Positions 1 through 5,329 of a DNA stretch of 10,424 bases are shown here, in pieces (the first letter of the stretch is position 1; every line of letters begins with the position of its first letter). Where the stretch lies: the NCBI GenBank assembly GCA_016198545.1, contig JACQIJ010000021.1:1-10424 (forward strand), written 5' to 3'. The notes under the pieces are model-generated. The model was not told the origin of the DNA and made no database searches. It worked only from the letters and a program-made list of their open reading frames with translations. The stretch comes from Pseudomonadota bacterium (GTDB lineage: Bacteria > Pseudomonadota > Alphaproteobacteria > Micavibrionales > Micavibrionaceae). A program made the translations under genes and the position numbers.

Positions 1-15
1 ATATTGAAGCGGTAA

Positions 16-783
16 TCATTTCCGCAGCAACCTGTACGCCGCCATGCCCACCAGTTCGTGGAGGGCAAGGTCGGTTTTGTAGAAATTTCCGGCCACATCA
101 AATTTCTGCGGCCACAGGCGTATTTTGCCATCGGTACGATAATCGACCGGCCACGGAACCAATTCCCACCCCGCTCCGCGCGCGACCATCATCGCCCGCG
201 GCATGTGATAGGCCGAGGTCACCAGCAGCCATGTTTCGCCTTCCTGCGGCAAGACAAGATTTTTCGTGAAAAGAAGATTTTCCCGCGTGTTGCGGGATTC
301 ATCCTCGAAAATGAACCGGGCCGGATCCACGCCCGCCGCCTCCATCCATGCTGCCATGTCATCGGACTCCGGGCCCGTATCCTCAAACAGCAACCCTTCG
401 CCGCCGCTGAACACCGGCACGGCCATCGGGTATCTTTTGGCCAGCGCGATGGCTTCGAATACCCTTTCCCCCCCGTCATTGACGGTTGCTGCGCCGCGCT
501 TGGCGGAAATATAGGTATCGAACGCGCCGCCCAGAACGACGATGCCGTCCACCTGTTCCGGCATGGCAGCCGGTCGCGCATACTTATTTTCCAGCGCGAC
601 CAGCGAATCCAACCCCAGAGGCGCAAGCCCGCAGGCAAAAAACAGCAACAACGCGACACCCATGAAGATACAGGCCGCCTTGCGGCAAAAAAAATGCATC
701 AACATGCCAGCCAAAAGGAGAAGCGCGACGAGGTTCAGCGGCGAAAAAAGGATCCAGAATATTTTTGAGGCAGTGAAATACAC
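16..783 (-). CDS. YdcF/SanA/ElyC-like DUF218 domain membrane protein
   Basis: A 255-residue protein with two N-terminal hydrophobic segments (about residues 7-31 and 36-55) followed by a DUF218 domain. The domain marks visible are DGIVVLGG (79-86), SGGEG (126-130), ESRNTRENL (162-170) and VTSAYHMPRA (188-197), which match the conserved core of YdcF/ElyC/SanA-type proteins. Members of this family are membrane-tethered and several are linked to envelope integrity; the biochemical activity of most is unknown, so none is assigned here. The start is a GTG at 783: an in-frame TGA lies two codons upstream, and no ATG occurs before residue 27, which would remove most of the first membrane segment. 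A purine run (AGGAG) abuts the GTG but is too close to be a good Shine-Dalgarno. It is the last minus-strand gene before the window edge, 154 nt downstream of the rhodanese gene. Family call firm, function open. Confidence 0.85.
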   Translation of the reverse strand: MYFTASKIFWILFSPLNLVALLLLAGMLMHFFCRKAACIFMGVALLLFFACGLAPLGLDSLVALENKYARPAAMPEQVDGIVVLGGAFDTYISAKRGAATVNDGGERVFEAIALAKRYPMAVPVFSGGEGLLFEDTGPESDDMAAWMEAAGVDPARFIFEDESRNTRENLLFTKNLVLPQEGETWLLVTSAYHMPRAMMVARGAGWELVPWPVDYRTDGKIRLWPQKFDVAGNFYKTDLALHELVGMAAYRLLRK

Positions 784-882
784 TCCTCATACATATCATA
801 AATTCCGCTGCGCGTCTGCTCTGCAACCAGACATGTCCCCGCATATACTTCGCAGCGCCTTTGCATTTAAATGAATAACGGC

Positions 883-910
883 GCCTGCCGCCAACTCTGG
901 CGCCACAGGC
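883..910 (-). terminator. GC-rich hairpin downstream of the rhodanese gene (possible terminator)
   Basis: Outer arms GCCTG (883-887) and CAGGC (906-910) pair, and inner arms CGCC (889-892) and GGCG (899-902) pair around a 6-nt loop, with small bulges between the two stems. It lies 28 nt beyond the rhodanese stop codon in the direction of transcription. There is no U-tract after it (the RNA continues GUUAUUCAUUU), so it is at best a weak intrinsic terminator or a 3'-end stabilising stem. Confidence 0.3.
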
Positions 911-916
911 ACGGGA

Positions 917-936
917 ATTTTTCTTATCAGAAAAAT
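917..936. repeat. 8-bp perfect inverted repeat, AT-rich, just after the rhodanese stop
   Basis: ATTTTTCT (917-924) and AGAAAAAT (929-936) are perfect complements around a TATC loop. It starts one base past the stop codon of the rhodanese gene. The stem is mostly A-T and would be weak in RNA; together with the GC hairpin at 883-910 it may form the transcript's 3' end. Confidence 0.4.
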
Positions 937-937
937 A

Positions 938-1474
938 TCAGGCAGCCTTATTGTTCCACGGCATTTTCATCAAGACTTTTTTTATCATGCAATTGCCGCT
1001 CAGGCCTGCATAAAGCATACCCGCCCCGGCGAATGCGCACAGCCATACAAACCACCCGGCGGTAAGAATGCTCAACAGCGCCCCCGTCAGGACTATGGAC
1101 CCAGCGGCAACGAGAACCTGCTGGTCCAGAGGCGGAACGCCGTCGCTTTTCTCAGTCGCAAATCCTGCCTGCTTCCATCCGGGCAAACTGCCCTGCAACA
1201 AATATATATCGTTATCCTGTCCCGTTTCGGCCATAAATTTCTCGCATGCGCCGGCAGCGCGCTTGCCGCTGGCGCATTGAAAAACGACCTTGCGGCCTTT
1301 CGCCAGATTTTTGATCGCAGCGGCATCCAGAGCCGAAACCGGGTGCAGAACCGCGCCCGGTATATGCTCCGCATCGTACTCAGCCTTTTCACGGACATCG
1401 ATGACGATAGCCTGCCTGCTGTCCATCCATTGCCGCGCCTCTTGCGCCGATACTTCTTTTGTCGTTTGAATCAT
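938..1474 (-). CDS. Rhodanese-like sulfurtransferase with C-terminal membrane anchor (YgaP-like)
   Basis: A 178-residue protein with a single rhodanese domain (about 5-108). The active-site loop CASGKR starts at Cys67, the expected persulfide-forming residue, and the early signature IDVREKAEYDAEHIPGA is typical of the fold. The C-terminal third holds hydrophobic stretches (about 118-140 and 142-158) followed by the GNCMIKKVLMKMPWN tail seen in the DUF2892/YgaP membrane module. Length and layout match E. coli YgaP (about 174 residues), an inner-membrane rhodanese with its catalytic domain in the cytoplasm. Expected activity is sulfur transfer from thiosulfate or a persulfide donor; the natural donor and acceptor cannot be read from sequence. 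I chose the ATG at 1474 because AGGAGG sits 5 nt upstream. A longer frame from 1531 would cross a terminator and lacks rhodanese similarity. Two terminators upstream suggest its own promoter. Confidence 0.9.
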   Translation of the reverse strand: MIQTTKEVSAQEARQWMDSRQAIVIDVREKAEYDAEHIPGAVLHPVSALDAAAIKNLAKGRKVVFQCASGKRAAGACEKFMAETGQDNDIYLLQGSLPGWKQAGFATEKSDGVPPLDQQVLVAAGSIVLTGALLSILTAGWFVWLCAFAGAGMLYAGLSGNCMIKKVLMKMPWNNKAA

Positions 1475-1479
1475 AATTG

Positions 1480-1485
1480 CCTCCT
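1480..1485 (-). promoter_or_regulatory. Strong ribosome binding site of the rhodanese gene
   Basis: AGGAGG on the minus strand, 5 nt before the ATG at 1474. It settles the start against the longer open frame that begins at 1531. Confidence 0.85.
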
Positions 1486-1529
1486 GTGCTGATTCCGATG
1501 AAACGAAATGGGGCGCGCCGTAAAAAGTC

Positions 1530-1548
1530 AAAAAAAGGGCTGGCCCTT
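1530..1548 (-). terminator. Second (distal) intrinsic terminator after the hydrolase gene
   Basis: On the minus strand AAGGG (1548-1544) pairs with CCCTT (1539-1535) across a 4-nt loop, and the RNA then runs through U residues (seven A's on the plus strand, 1530-1536). This is a classic hairpin plus U-tract about 45 nt past the hydrolase stop, behind a first terminator at 1557-1585. Confidence 0.6.
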
Positions 1549-1556
1549 ATATACCC

Positions 1557-1585
1557 GCAAAAACCCGCTCTCAAGCGGGTTTTGC
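1557..1585 (-). terminator. Intrinsic terminator of the hydrolase gene
   Basis: AAAACCCGCT (1560-1569) and AGCGGGTTTT (1574-1583) form a perfect 10-bp stem with a 4-nt loop, extended by a GC pair step outside a bulge (1557-1558 with 1584-1585). On the minus strand the GC stem is followed by five U's (1563-1559). It begins 8 nt past the hydrolase stop. The A/U symmetry would let it act in both directions, but no plus-strand gene ends here. Confidence 0.85.
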
Positions 1586-1593
1586 TTGCTTTA

Positions 1594-2466
1594 TCAGTGG
1601 CAACCGCCCAAATGGCGATGTTCCTGCCCCGCCTGCGCCTGCTGTGCAGGGAATACGGATCCGTCTGCAGGCGGCAATTTTGCCTCCACCGCGGGCAGTC
1701 TTGCCTTGATGAAATCGGCTGCGCCCCTTACAGCCTCCGCGTTGATCGTGTGGCCCATGCCGGGAATAATCATTTCATGAACGACAATACCCTTGGATTT
1801 CAGTCTTTCCACCGTCTGATCATGGCCCAGACCGAGAAAGCGGCTCAGGCCCGTCATGCGGAAGAAGAAGGTATTGGTTTGCGGTACGCCCCGCTGGTTT
1901 GAATCTCTCGGGTTCGAGAAGTCGTAGAAATAATCCTTGTCACCTACGATCATGATCGTATCGGATTTCGAATTCATGCGAAAATCCGGATAGGGGCACA
2001 CCATGCCGCCAACCGAAATCACGCCGCCACACTTTTCCTTGTCGATCTGACTGAGTATGATGCTTATGCCCGCGCCCATTGAAAAGCCCATCCGGAAATA
2101 CCTGTCCTTCGGCAACCCGCGCTTTTTCAGTTCGGATTCCTCAAAGGCCATCATTTGCGGCACCACGGCAACCTTGTCAAACGCCATGTTTAAAATAAAT
2201 TTTGTCAGTTGCCAGCCGGTTCTCACGTCCACCCAGCTGCGCCGGTTTTCATCTTCTTTTCCTTCCTTCGGAAGGTAGCGCACCGGACCATTGGCAACCA
2301 CGATATCCGTCGTCGGCAGAAGGCTGTTGAGGATATTCAGAGATTCCATATGCGTATCCGCATTCTGCCCTGCTCCGTGGTAAAAGACGATCATACTGTC
2401 CGCCGGCCCCTGCGCAGCCCTTAAAAATTTGGAAGTAATCGGTTCAATTTTAACCCGCGATCCCAT
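1594..2466 (-). CDS. Serine alpha/beta hydrolase (carboxylesterase/phospholipase type)
   Basis: A 290-residue protein with the full alpha/beta-hydrolase plan: an HGAGQ oxyanion-type motif after the first core strand (30-34), the nucleophile elbow GFSMG with Ser129, an acid candidate in IVGDKDYF (Asp176 or Asp178), and the histidine in GMGH (His239). The order and spacing fit small carboxylesterases/lysophospholipases of the YpfH/dienelactone-hydrolase kind. Substrate is unknown. I see no clear signal peptide, so a cytoplasmic enzyme is likely. After the last helix the chain continues for about 30 residues, rich in Ala/Pro/Gln, ending EHRHLGGCH, a potential metal-binding tail not needed for the fold. 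The ATG at 2466 has AAAGGAG (2480-2474) 7 nt upstream. That site is partly inside an 11-bp inverted repeat. Two terminators follow the gene, so its transcript probably ends here. Confidence 0.85.
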   Translation of the reverse strand: MGSRVKIEPITSKFLRAAQGPADSMIVFYHGAGQNADTHMESLNILNSLLPTTDIVVANGPVRYLPKEGKEDENRRSWVDVRTGWQLTKFILNMAFDKVAVVPQMMAFEESELKKRGLPKDRYFRMGFSMGAGISIILSQIDKEKCGGVISVGGMVCPYPDFRMNSKSDTIMIVGDKDYFYDFSNPRDSNQRGVPQTNTFFFRMTGLSRFLGLGHDQTVERLKSKGIVVHEMIIPGMGHTINAEAVRGAADFIKARLPAVEAKLPPADGSVFPAQQAQAGQEHRHLGGCH

Positions 2467-2473
2467 CGTACTT

Positions 2474-2480
2474 CTCCTTT
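2474..2480 (-). promoter_or_regulatory. Ribosome binding site of the hydrolase gene, partly inside an inverted repeat
   Basis: AAAGGAG on the minus strand, 7 nt before the ATG at 2466. Its first four bases (2480-2477) are the end of one arm of the inverted repeat 2477-2518, so pairing would cover about half of it. Confidence 0.7.
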
Positions 2481-2518
2481 ATGATAAACATTGCGGTGAA
2501 AAGTGGCTTATCATAAAG
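2477..2518. repeat. 11-bp perfect inverted repeat in the hydrolase leader (candidate operator or RNA hairpin)
   Basis: CTTTATGATAA (2477-2487) and TTATCATAAAG (2508-2518) are exact complements separated by 20 nt. The element sits between the CinA-like gene and the hydrolase, with the near arm running into the hydrolase Shine-Dalgarno. The far arm, read on the minus strand, contains TATGAT, a one-mismatch -10 hexamer, but no convincing -35 stands 16-18 nt upstream. It could be a dimeric repressor site or a translation-controlling stem. Confidence 0.6.
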
Positions 2519-2574
2519 CATATGGGCTGTCCAGATATGGTTATTTTTTATAAAAAACGTCAGAAAAACTATTT

Positions 2575-3360
2575 TCATAGAGTATCGTGAGTGCGCATAC
2601 TCATGGCGCGGGGTTCGTCTCCATGAGTACGGATAATCTTGATAAGTTCATCCGTCGCCTGCTCCAGCGTACGCTGATCCGTTCCGCGCAATACAAGGCT
2701 CAGGCCCATGTTGCCGCTGCGAAAATGCGGATAGCTTCCGATCTGGATGCCGGAATATTTCTTCTGAAGAGCCGTCAGATCATCTGCGATGATGCTTTCG
2801 CGCAACGTGCAGGCGACAGCATTTGAGAGGATTGGACTGCCGGGCGGTATGTTATCCATAAGATAGTCCATCATGGCCTGCATGATGCGGGGCACTCCGG
2901 CCATGACATAAACATTTTCAACAATAAACCCCGGGGCCGCGGTTACAGGGTTGGGAATAAGCTTTGCCCCGTGCGGCATCATGGACATCTTGGCGCGGGA
3001 CGGATTCATTCCCTCCGGCCCGTAATGCTTTTCCAGCATCGAATAGGCTTCAACGTTTTTCTCAAGAGGAGCGCCAAATGCCTCCGCCATGCTTTCCGCT
3101 GTTACATCGTCATGGGTGGGACCGATCCCGCCTGTCGTGAACACGTATTCAAATTCCGCGCTTAACTCCTTGACAGCACGGACAATTCTTTCCTTATCAT
3201 CGGGAACGATGCGCACCTCGCCCACAACCACGCCGTTTCCGGCCAGACGCTCGGCCATCCACGGCGTATTCGTATCCTGCGTCCGTCCACCCAGGATTTC
3301 GTTGCCTATGATGACTATGGATGCCGAATAAGTCCCTGGATATAACTGTCTTACTGTCAT
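2575..3360 (-). CDS. CinA N-terminal-type / MoCF_biosynth domain protein (COG1058), free-standing
   Basis: A 261-residue protein made almost wholly of the molybdopterin-binding-like domain found at the N-terminus of CinA. Visible marks are SIVIIGNEILGGRTQDTN (14-31), TTGGIGPTHDD (75-85), NPSRAKMSMMPHGA (119-132), PGFIVENVYVMAGVP (143-157) and the ESIIADDL segment (188-195). The C-terminal PncC/NMN-deamidase domain of full CinA (about 400 residues) is absent; single-domain COG1058 proteins are common, so this is not obviously a truncation. In CinA this domain has been linked to ADP-ribose hydrolysis; activity here is not provable from sequence. The ATG at 3360 has GGAAGGG just upstream and directly precedes the conserved domain. 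The 41 residues that an upstream start at 3483 would add run into the coding region of map. The gene is divergent from map with 65 nt between start codons. Confidence 0.85.
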   Translation of the reverse strand: MTVRQLYPGTYSASIVIIGNEILGGRTQDTNTPWMAERLAGNGVVVGEVRIVPDDKERIVRAVKELSAEFEYVFTTGGIGPTHDDVTAESMAEAFGAPLEKNVEAYSMLEKHYGPEGMNPSRAKMSMMPHGAKLIPNPVTAAPGFIVENVYVMAGVPRIMQAMMDYLMDNIPPGSPILSNAVACTLRESIIADDLTALQKKYSGIQIGSYPHFRSGNMGLSLVLRGTDQRTLEQATDELIKIIRTHGDEPRAMSMRTHDTL

Positions 3361-3389
3361 GGAACCCTTCCACGGCTTCTTGCTGGTTA

Positions 3390-3417
3390 TTGCCAAAGAG
3401 GCCCAACATTGTATAAC
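3390..3417 (+). promoter_or_regulatory. Candidate sigma-70-type promoter of map
   Basis: TTGCCA (3390-3395) and TATAAC (3412-3417), each one mismatch from consensus, are separated by 16 nt. The expected transcription start is about 3424, only 1-3 nt before the map ATG, which would give an almost leaderless message. It lies in the 65-nt gap shared with the divergent CinA-like gene. Confidence 0.5.
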
Positions 3418-3425
3418 TAGGACGC

Positions 3426-4241
3426 ATGACAGAACAAGCCCGGATAAAATATTCAGCGGAAGGCATAGAGCTCCACGATGCAATCGACTTCAATGGCATG
3501 CGGGCGGCCGGGAGGCTGGCCGCGGAGGTTCTCGACTTCATAACGCCCCACGTCAACCCCGGCGTGGAAACGGGAGAATTGGACGAATTATGCCATGACT
3601 ACATAATAAACCACGGAGCCATCCCTGCCCCGTTGAATTACAAAGGATTTCCCAAGTCGATCTGTACCTCGATCAATCATGTCGTTTGTCATGGAATCCC
3701 CGGCCCCAAAAAACTGGCCGACGGCGATATCGTGAATATAGACGTGACAGTCATCCTTGACGAATGGCACGGCGACACATCGCGCATGTATCTTGTGGGC
3801 GACAGGATTTCGGTGAAGGCGCGCAATCTTGTCGATATCACATATGACGCAATGATGGCGGGAATTGAAGCTGTAAAACCGGGCACAACACTGGGAGATA
3901 TCGGCCATGCCATTCAAACGCTCGCCGAAAATGCGCGCTTTTCGGTCGTACGCGATTTCTGCGGTCACGGCATCGGAAAAATATTTCACTGCGCCCCATC
4001 TGTTCTGCATTACGGCAATCCGGGGACGGGCGATATCTTGCAGCCTGGCATGTTTTTCACCATCGAGCCTATGATCAACGCGGGAAAATGGCAGACAAAG
4101 GTTCTTGATGACGGATGGACGGCTGTTACCCGCGACCGCTCCCTGTCCGCGCAGTTTGAGCATACGATTGCCGTCACAGAAACAGGATATGAGATTTTCA
4201 CGCAATCGCCAAAAGGATGGAACAAACCTCCCTATGTCTGA
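3426..4241 (+). CDS. map: Type I methionine aminopeptidase
   Basis: This cytoplasmic metalloprotease removes the initiator methionine from new proteins when the second residue is small. The 271-residue chain carries all five metal ligands of the pita-bread fold: Asp106, Asp117, His181 (CGHGIG), Glu214 (FTIEP) and Glu245 (FEHTI), plus the substrate-side histidine His89 in VVCHGIP. The spacing matches E. coli MAP (Asp97, Asp108, His171, Glu204, Glu235) with a roughly 9-residue N-terminal extension. No SH3-like or zinc-finger extension is present, so it is a short class I enzyme. The ATG at 3426 is the only choice: an in-frame TAA lies at 3414-3416 and the next ATG (residue 25) falls inside the conserved start of the domain. 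The Shine-Dalgarno is poor (AGGA, 4 nt away). Its end overlaps radC by 8 nt, implying co-transcription. Confidence 0.97.
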   Translation: MTEQARIKYSAEGIELHDAIDFNGMRAAGRLAAEVLDFITPHVNPGVETGELDELCHDYIINHGAIPAPLNYKGFPKSICTSINHVVCHGIPGPKKLADGDIVNIDVTVILDEWHGDTSRMYLVGDRISVKARNLVDITYDAMMAGIEAVKPGTTLGDIGHAIQTLAENARFSVVRDFCGHGIGKIFHCAPSVLHYGNPGTGDILQPGMFFTIEPMINAGKWQTKVLDDGWTAVTRDRSLSAQFEHTIAVTETGYEIFTQSPKGWNKPPYV

Positions 4242-4935
4242 CGCGATGGAAAAGGAAGATAAAAAACCTCACTACCACGGCCATCGGGACCGCCTCCGCG
4301 AACGATTCCTGACCGGTGGCCCGGACGCCCTGCCCGATTACGAACTATTAGAATTGATTCTGTTCATGGCCATTCCGCGGCGGGACGTGAAGCCGCTGGC
4401 GAAAGAACTGCTGGTTCGGTTCGGCAGCCTTGCGGGCGTTCTCAATGCGCCGATCCCGGAACTTGAAAAATACGATGGGCTCTCCGAAAACAGCATCGTC
4501 GCGCTCAAAGCCGTTCGCGCCGCCGCCTTCCGCATGATGAAGCAGGAAGTCATGAACAGGCCCATCCTGAGTTCCTGGTCGCGCCTTCTGGATTACTGCG
4601 CGGCAACGATGGTGCACGAACAAAAAGAACATTTCCGCATCATGTTTCTGAACAAGAAGAATGAGCTTATAGCGGATGAAATCCAGCAAACCGGCACAGT
4701 CGATCACACCCCGGCCTACCCGCGGGAAATCATCAAGCGTGCGCTGGAACTGGGCGCAACGGCGATCATACTGTGCCACAATCACCCCAGTGGCGACGCA
4801 ACGCCCAGCGAGGACGACATAGACATGACGCTTGCCATCAAGGCGGCGGGAGAGCCTTTCGGGATAAAAATCCACGACCATCTCGTCATCGCCCGTAACG
4901 GAACCAAAAGCTTTAAATCGATGGGACTGATATAG
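4234..4935 (+). CDS. radC: RadC family JAB/MPN-domain protein
   Basis: A 233-residue protein of the RadC (UPF0758) family. The N-terminal half (about 14-105) is the helical part, opening with HGHRDRLRERF and containing the helix-hairpin-helix-like LPDYELLELIL region. The C-terminal half (about 110-233) is a JAB/MPN metalloprotease-like domain. The zinc-site pattern is CHNHPSGDATPSEDD, with His182, His184 and Asp195 in the expected H-x-H-x(10)-D spacing. The historic DNA-repair role of RadC is disputed and its molecular function is still unsettled. I chose the ATG at 4234, which overlaps the end of map by 8 nt. The nearest purine-rich site (AAAGGA, 4212-4217) is unusually far upstream, so translation probably depends on coupling to map. 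An ATG at 4246 is possible. The earlier open frame from 4105 lies inside map and has no RadC similarity. The glutaredoxin gene follows after 10 nt. Confidence 0.93.
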   Translation: MSDAMEKEDKKPHYHGHRDRLRERFLTGGPDALPDYELLELILFMAIPRRDVKPLAKELLVRFGSLAGVLNAPIPELEKYDGLSENSIVALKAVRAAAFRMMKQEVMNRPILSSWSRLLDYCAATMVHEQKEHFRIMFLNKKNELIADEIQQTGTVDHTPAYPREIIKRALELGATAIILCHNHPSGDATPSEDDIDMTLAIKAAGEPFGIKIHDHLVIARNGTKSFKSMGLI

Positions 4936-4945
4936 GAGGACAGCA

Positions 4946-5266
4946 ATGCAGCATATTGTCGATGAAATTAAAAGAGAGATCTCGGAAAACAAAATCCTTA
5001 TATACGCGAAGGGCACGAAAGAACAGCCCAAGTGCGGCTTTACGGTTGAAACCATCCGGTTCTTCGAAAAATATGGGCATCCCTTTACTGTCATAGATGT
5101 TCTGGAGAACATGGAGAAGCGGCAGATACTGAACCAGATGACGGACTGGCAGACTCTTCCCAAAGTATTCATCAATGGCGAATTTTACGGCGATACGGAC
5201 ATTCTCGATGAAATGGAGGCCAAAGGAGAGGTAGAACCTCTCTTGAAAACCGCATTCAAGCCATAA
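4946..5266 (+). CDS. grxD: Grx4-family monothiol glutaredoxin with CGFT active site
   Basis: A 106-residue single-domain monothiol glutaredoxin. The order of elements matches the family: ILIYAKGTKEQPKCGFT with the catalytic Cys30, the cis-proline strand WQTLPKVFINGEF (68-80), and the glutathione-binding turn YGDTDIL (81-87). Family members bind a [2Fe-2S] cluster between two monomers with glutathione and hand it to iron-sulfur proteins, often with BolA partners. Two differences from the usual type stand out: the active site reads CGFT rather than CGFS, and the glutathione turn reads GDTD rather than the common GGCD. The threonine is a conservative change, so function is probably kept. The ATG at 4946 has AGGAGGA (4934-4940) 5 nt upstream, overlapping the radC stop codon, so the gene is almost certainly in the map-radC operon. 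No bolA gene is visible nearby. Confidence 0.93.
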   Translation: MQHIVDEIKREISENKILIYAKGTKEQPKCGFTVETIRFFEKYGHPFTVIDVLENMEKRQILNQMTDWQTLPKVFINGEFYGDTDILDEMEAKGEVEPLLKTAFKP

Positions 5267-5270
5267 TTTC

Positions 5271-5298
5271 CTGTTTTGGCTCTCACAAACAGTCTTTT
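5271..5298 (+). terminator. Weak hairpin with U-rich tail after the glutaredoxin gene
   Basis: CTGTTT (5271-5276) and AAACAG (5287-5292) pair, with one more G-C pair possible past a bulged T, and TCTTTT follows. The stem is short and AT-rich. It could end part of the map-radC-grx transcript before mutS, or mean nothing. Confidence 0.25.
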
Positions 5299-5329
5299 AC
5301 TTTGCGGCGCGATATCGTAAAAATCTTGC

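Noticed and set aside
58..768. Long plus-strand open frame (236 codons) opposite the DUF218 gene
   Set aside because: It mirrors the minus-strand gene, is rich in Arg/His/Gln as expected of an antisense shadow, and shows no recognisable domain or ribosome site.
1475..1531. Longer start for the rhodanese gene at 1531
   Set aside because: The extra codons overlap the distal terminator of the upstream gene, while AGGAGG sits correctly before the ATG at 1474.
2540..2560. TTTTTTATAAAAAA palindrome downstream of the CinA-like gene
   Set aside because: All A-T with no GC stem, so too weak to call a terminator; may only be a locally AT-rich spacer.
2575..3360. CinA-like gene as a truncated pseudogene lacking the PncC domain
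   Set aside because: The reading frame is intact, ends cleanly, and single-domain COG1058 proteins of this length are normal.
3361..3483. Longer start for the CinA-like gene at 3483, which would add a signal-peptide-like stretch
   Set aside because: The hydrophobic stretch comes from the antisense of map and the divergent promoter gap; the ATG at 3360 has a purine-rich site and abuts the conserved domain.
4348..5175. Minus-strand open frame of 275 codons across radC and the glutaredoxin gene
   Set aside because: Antisense to two clearly recognised genes; no family features and no ribosome site.
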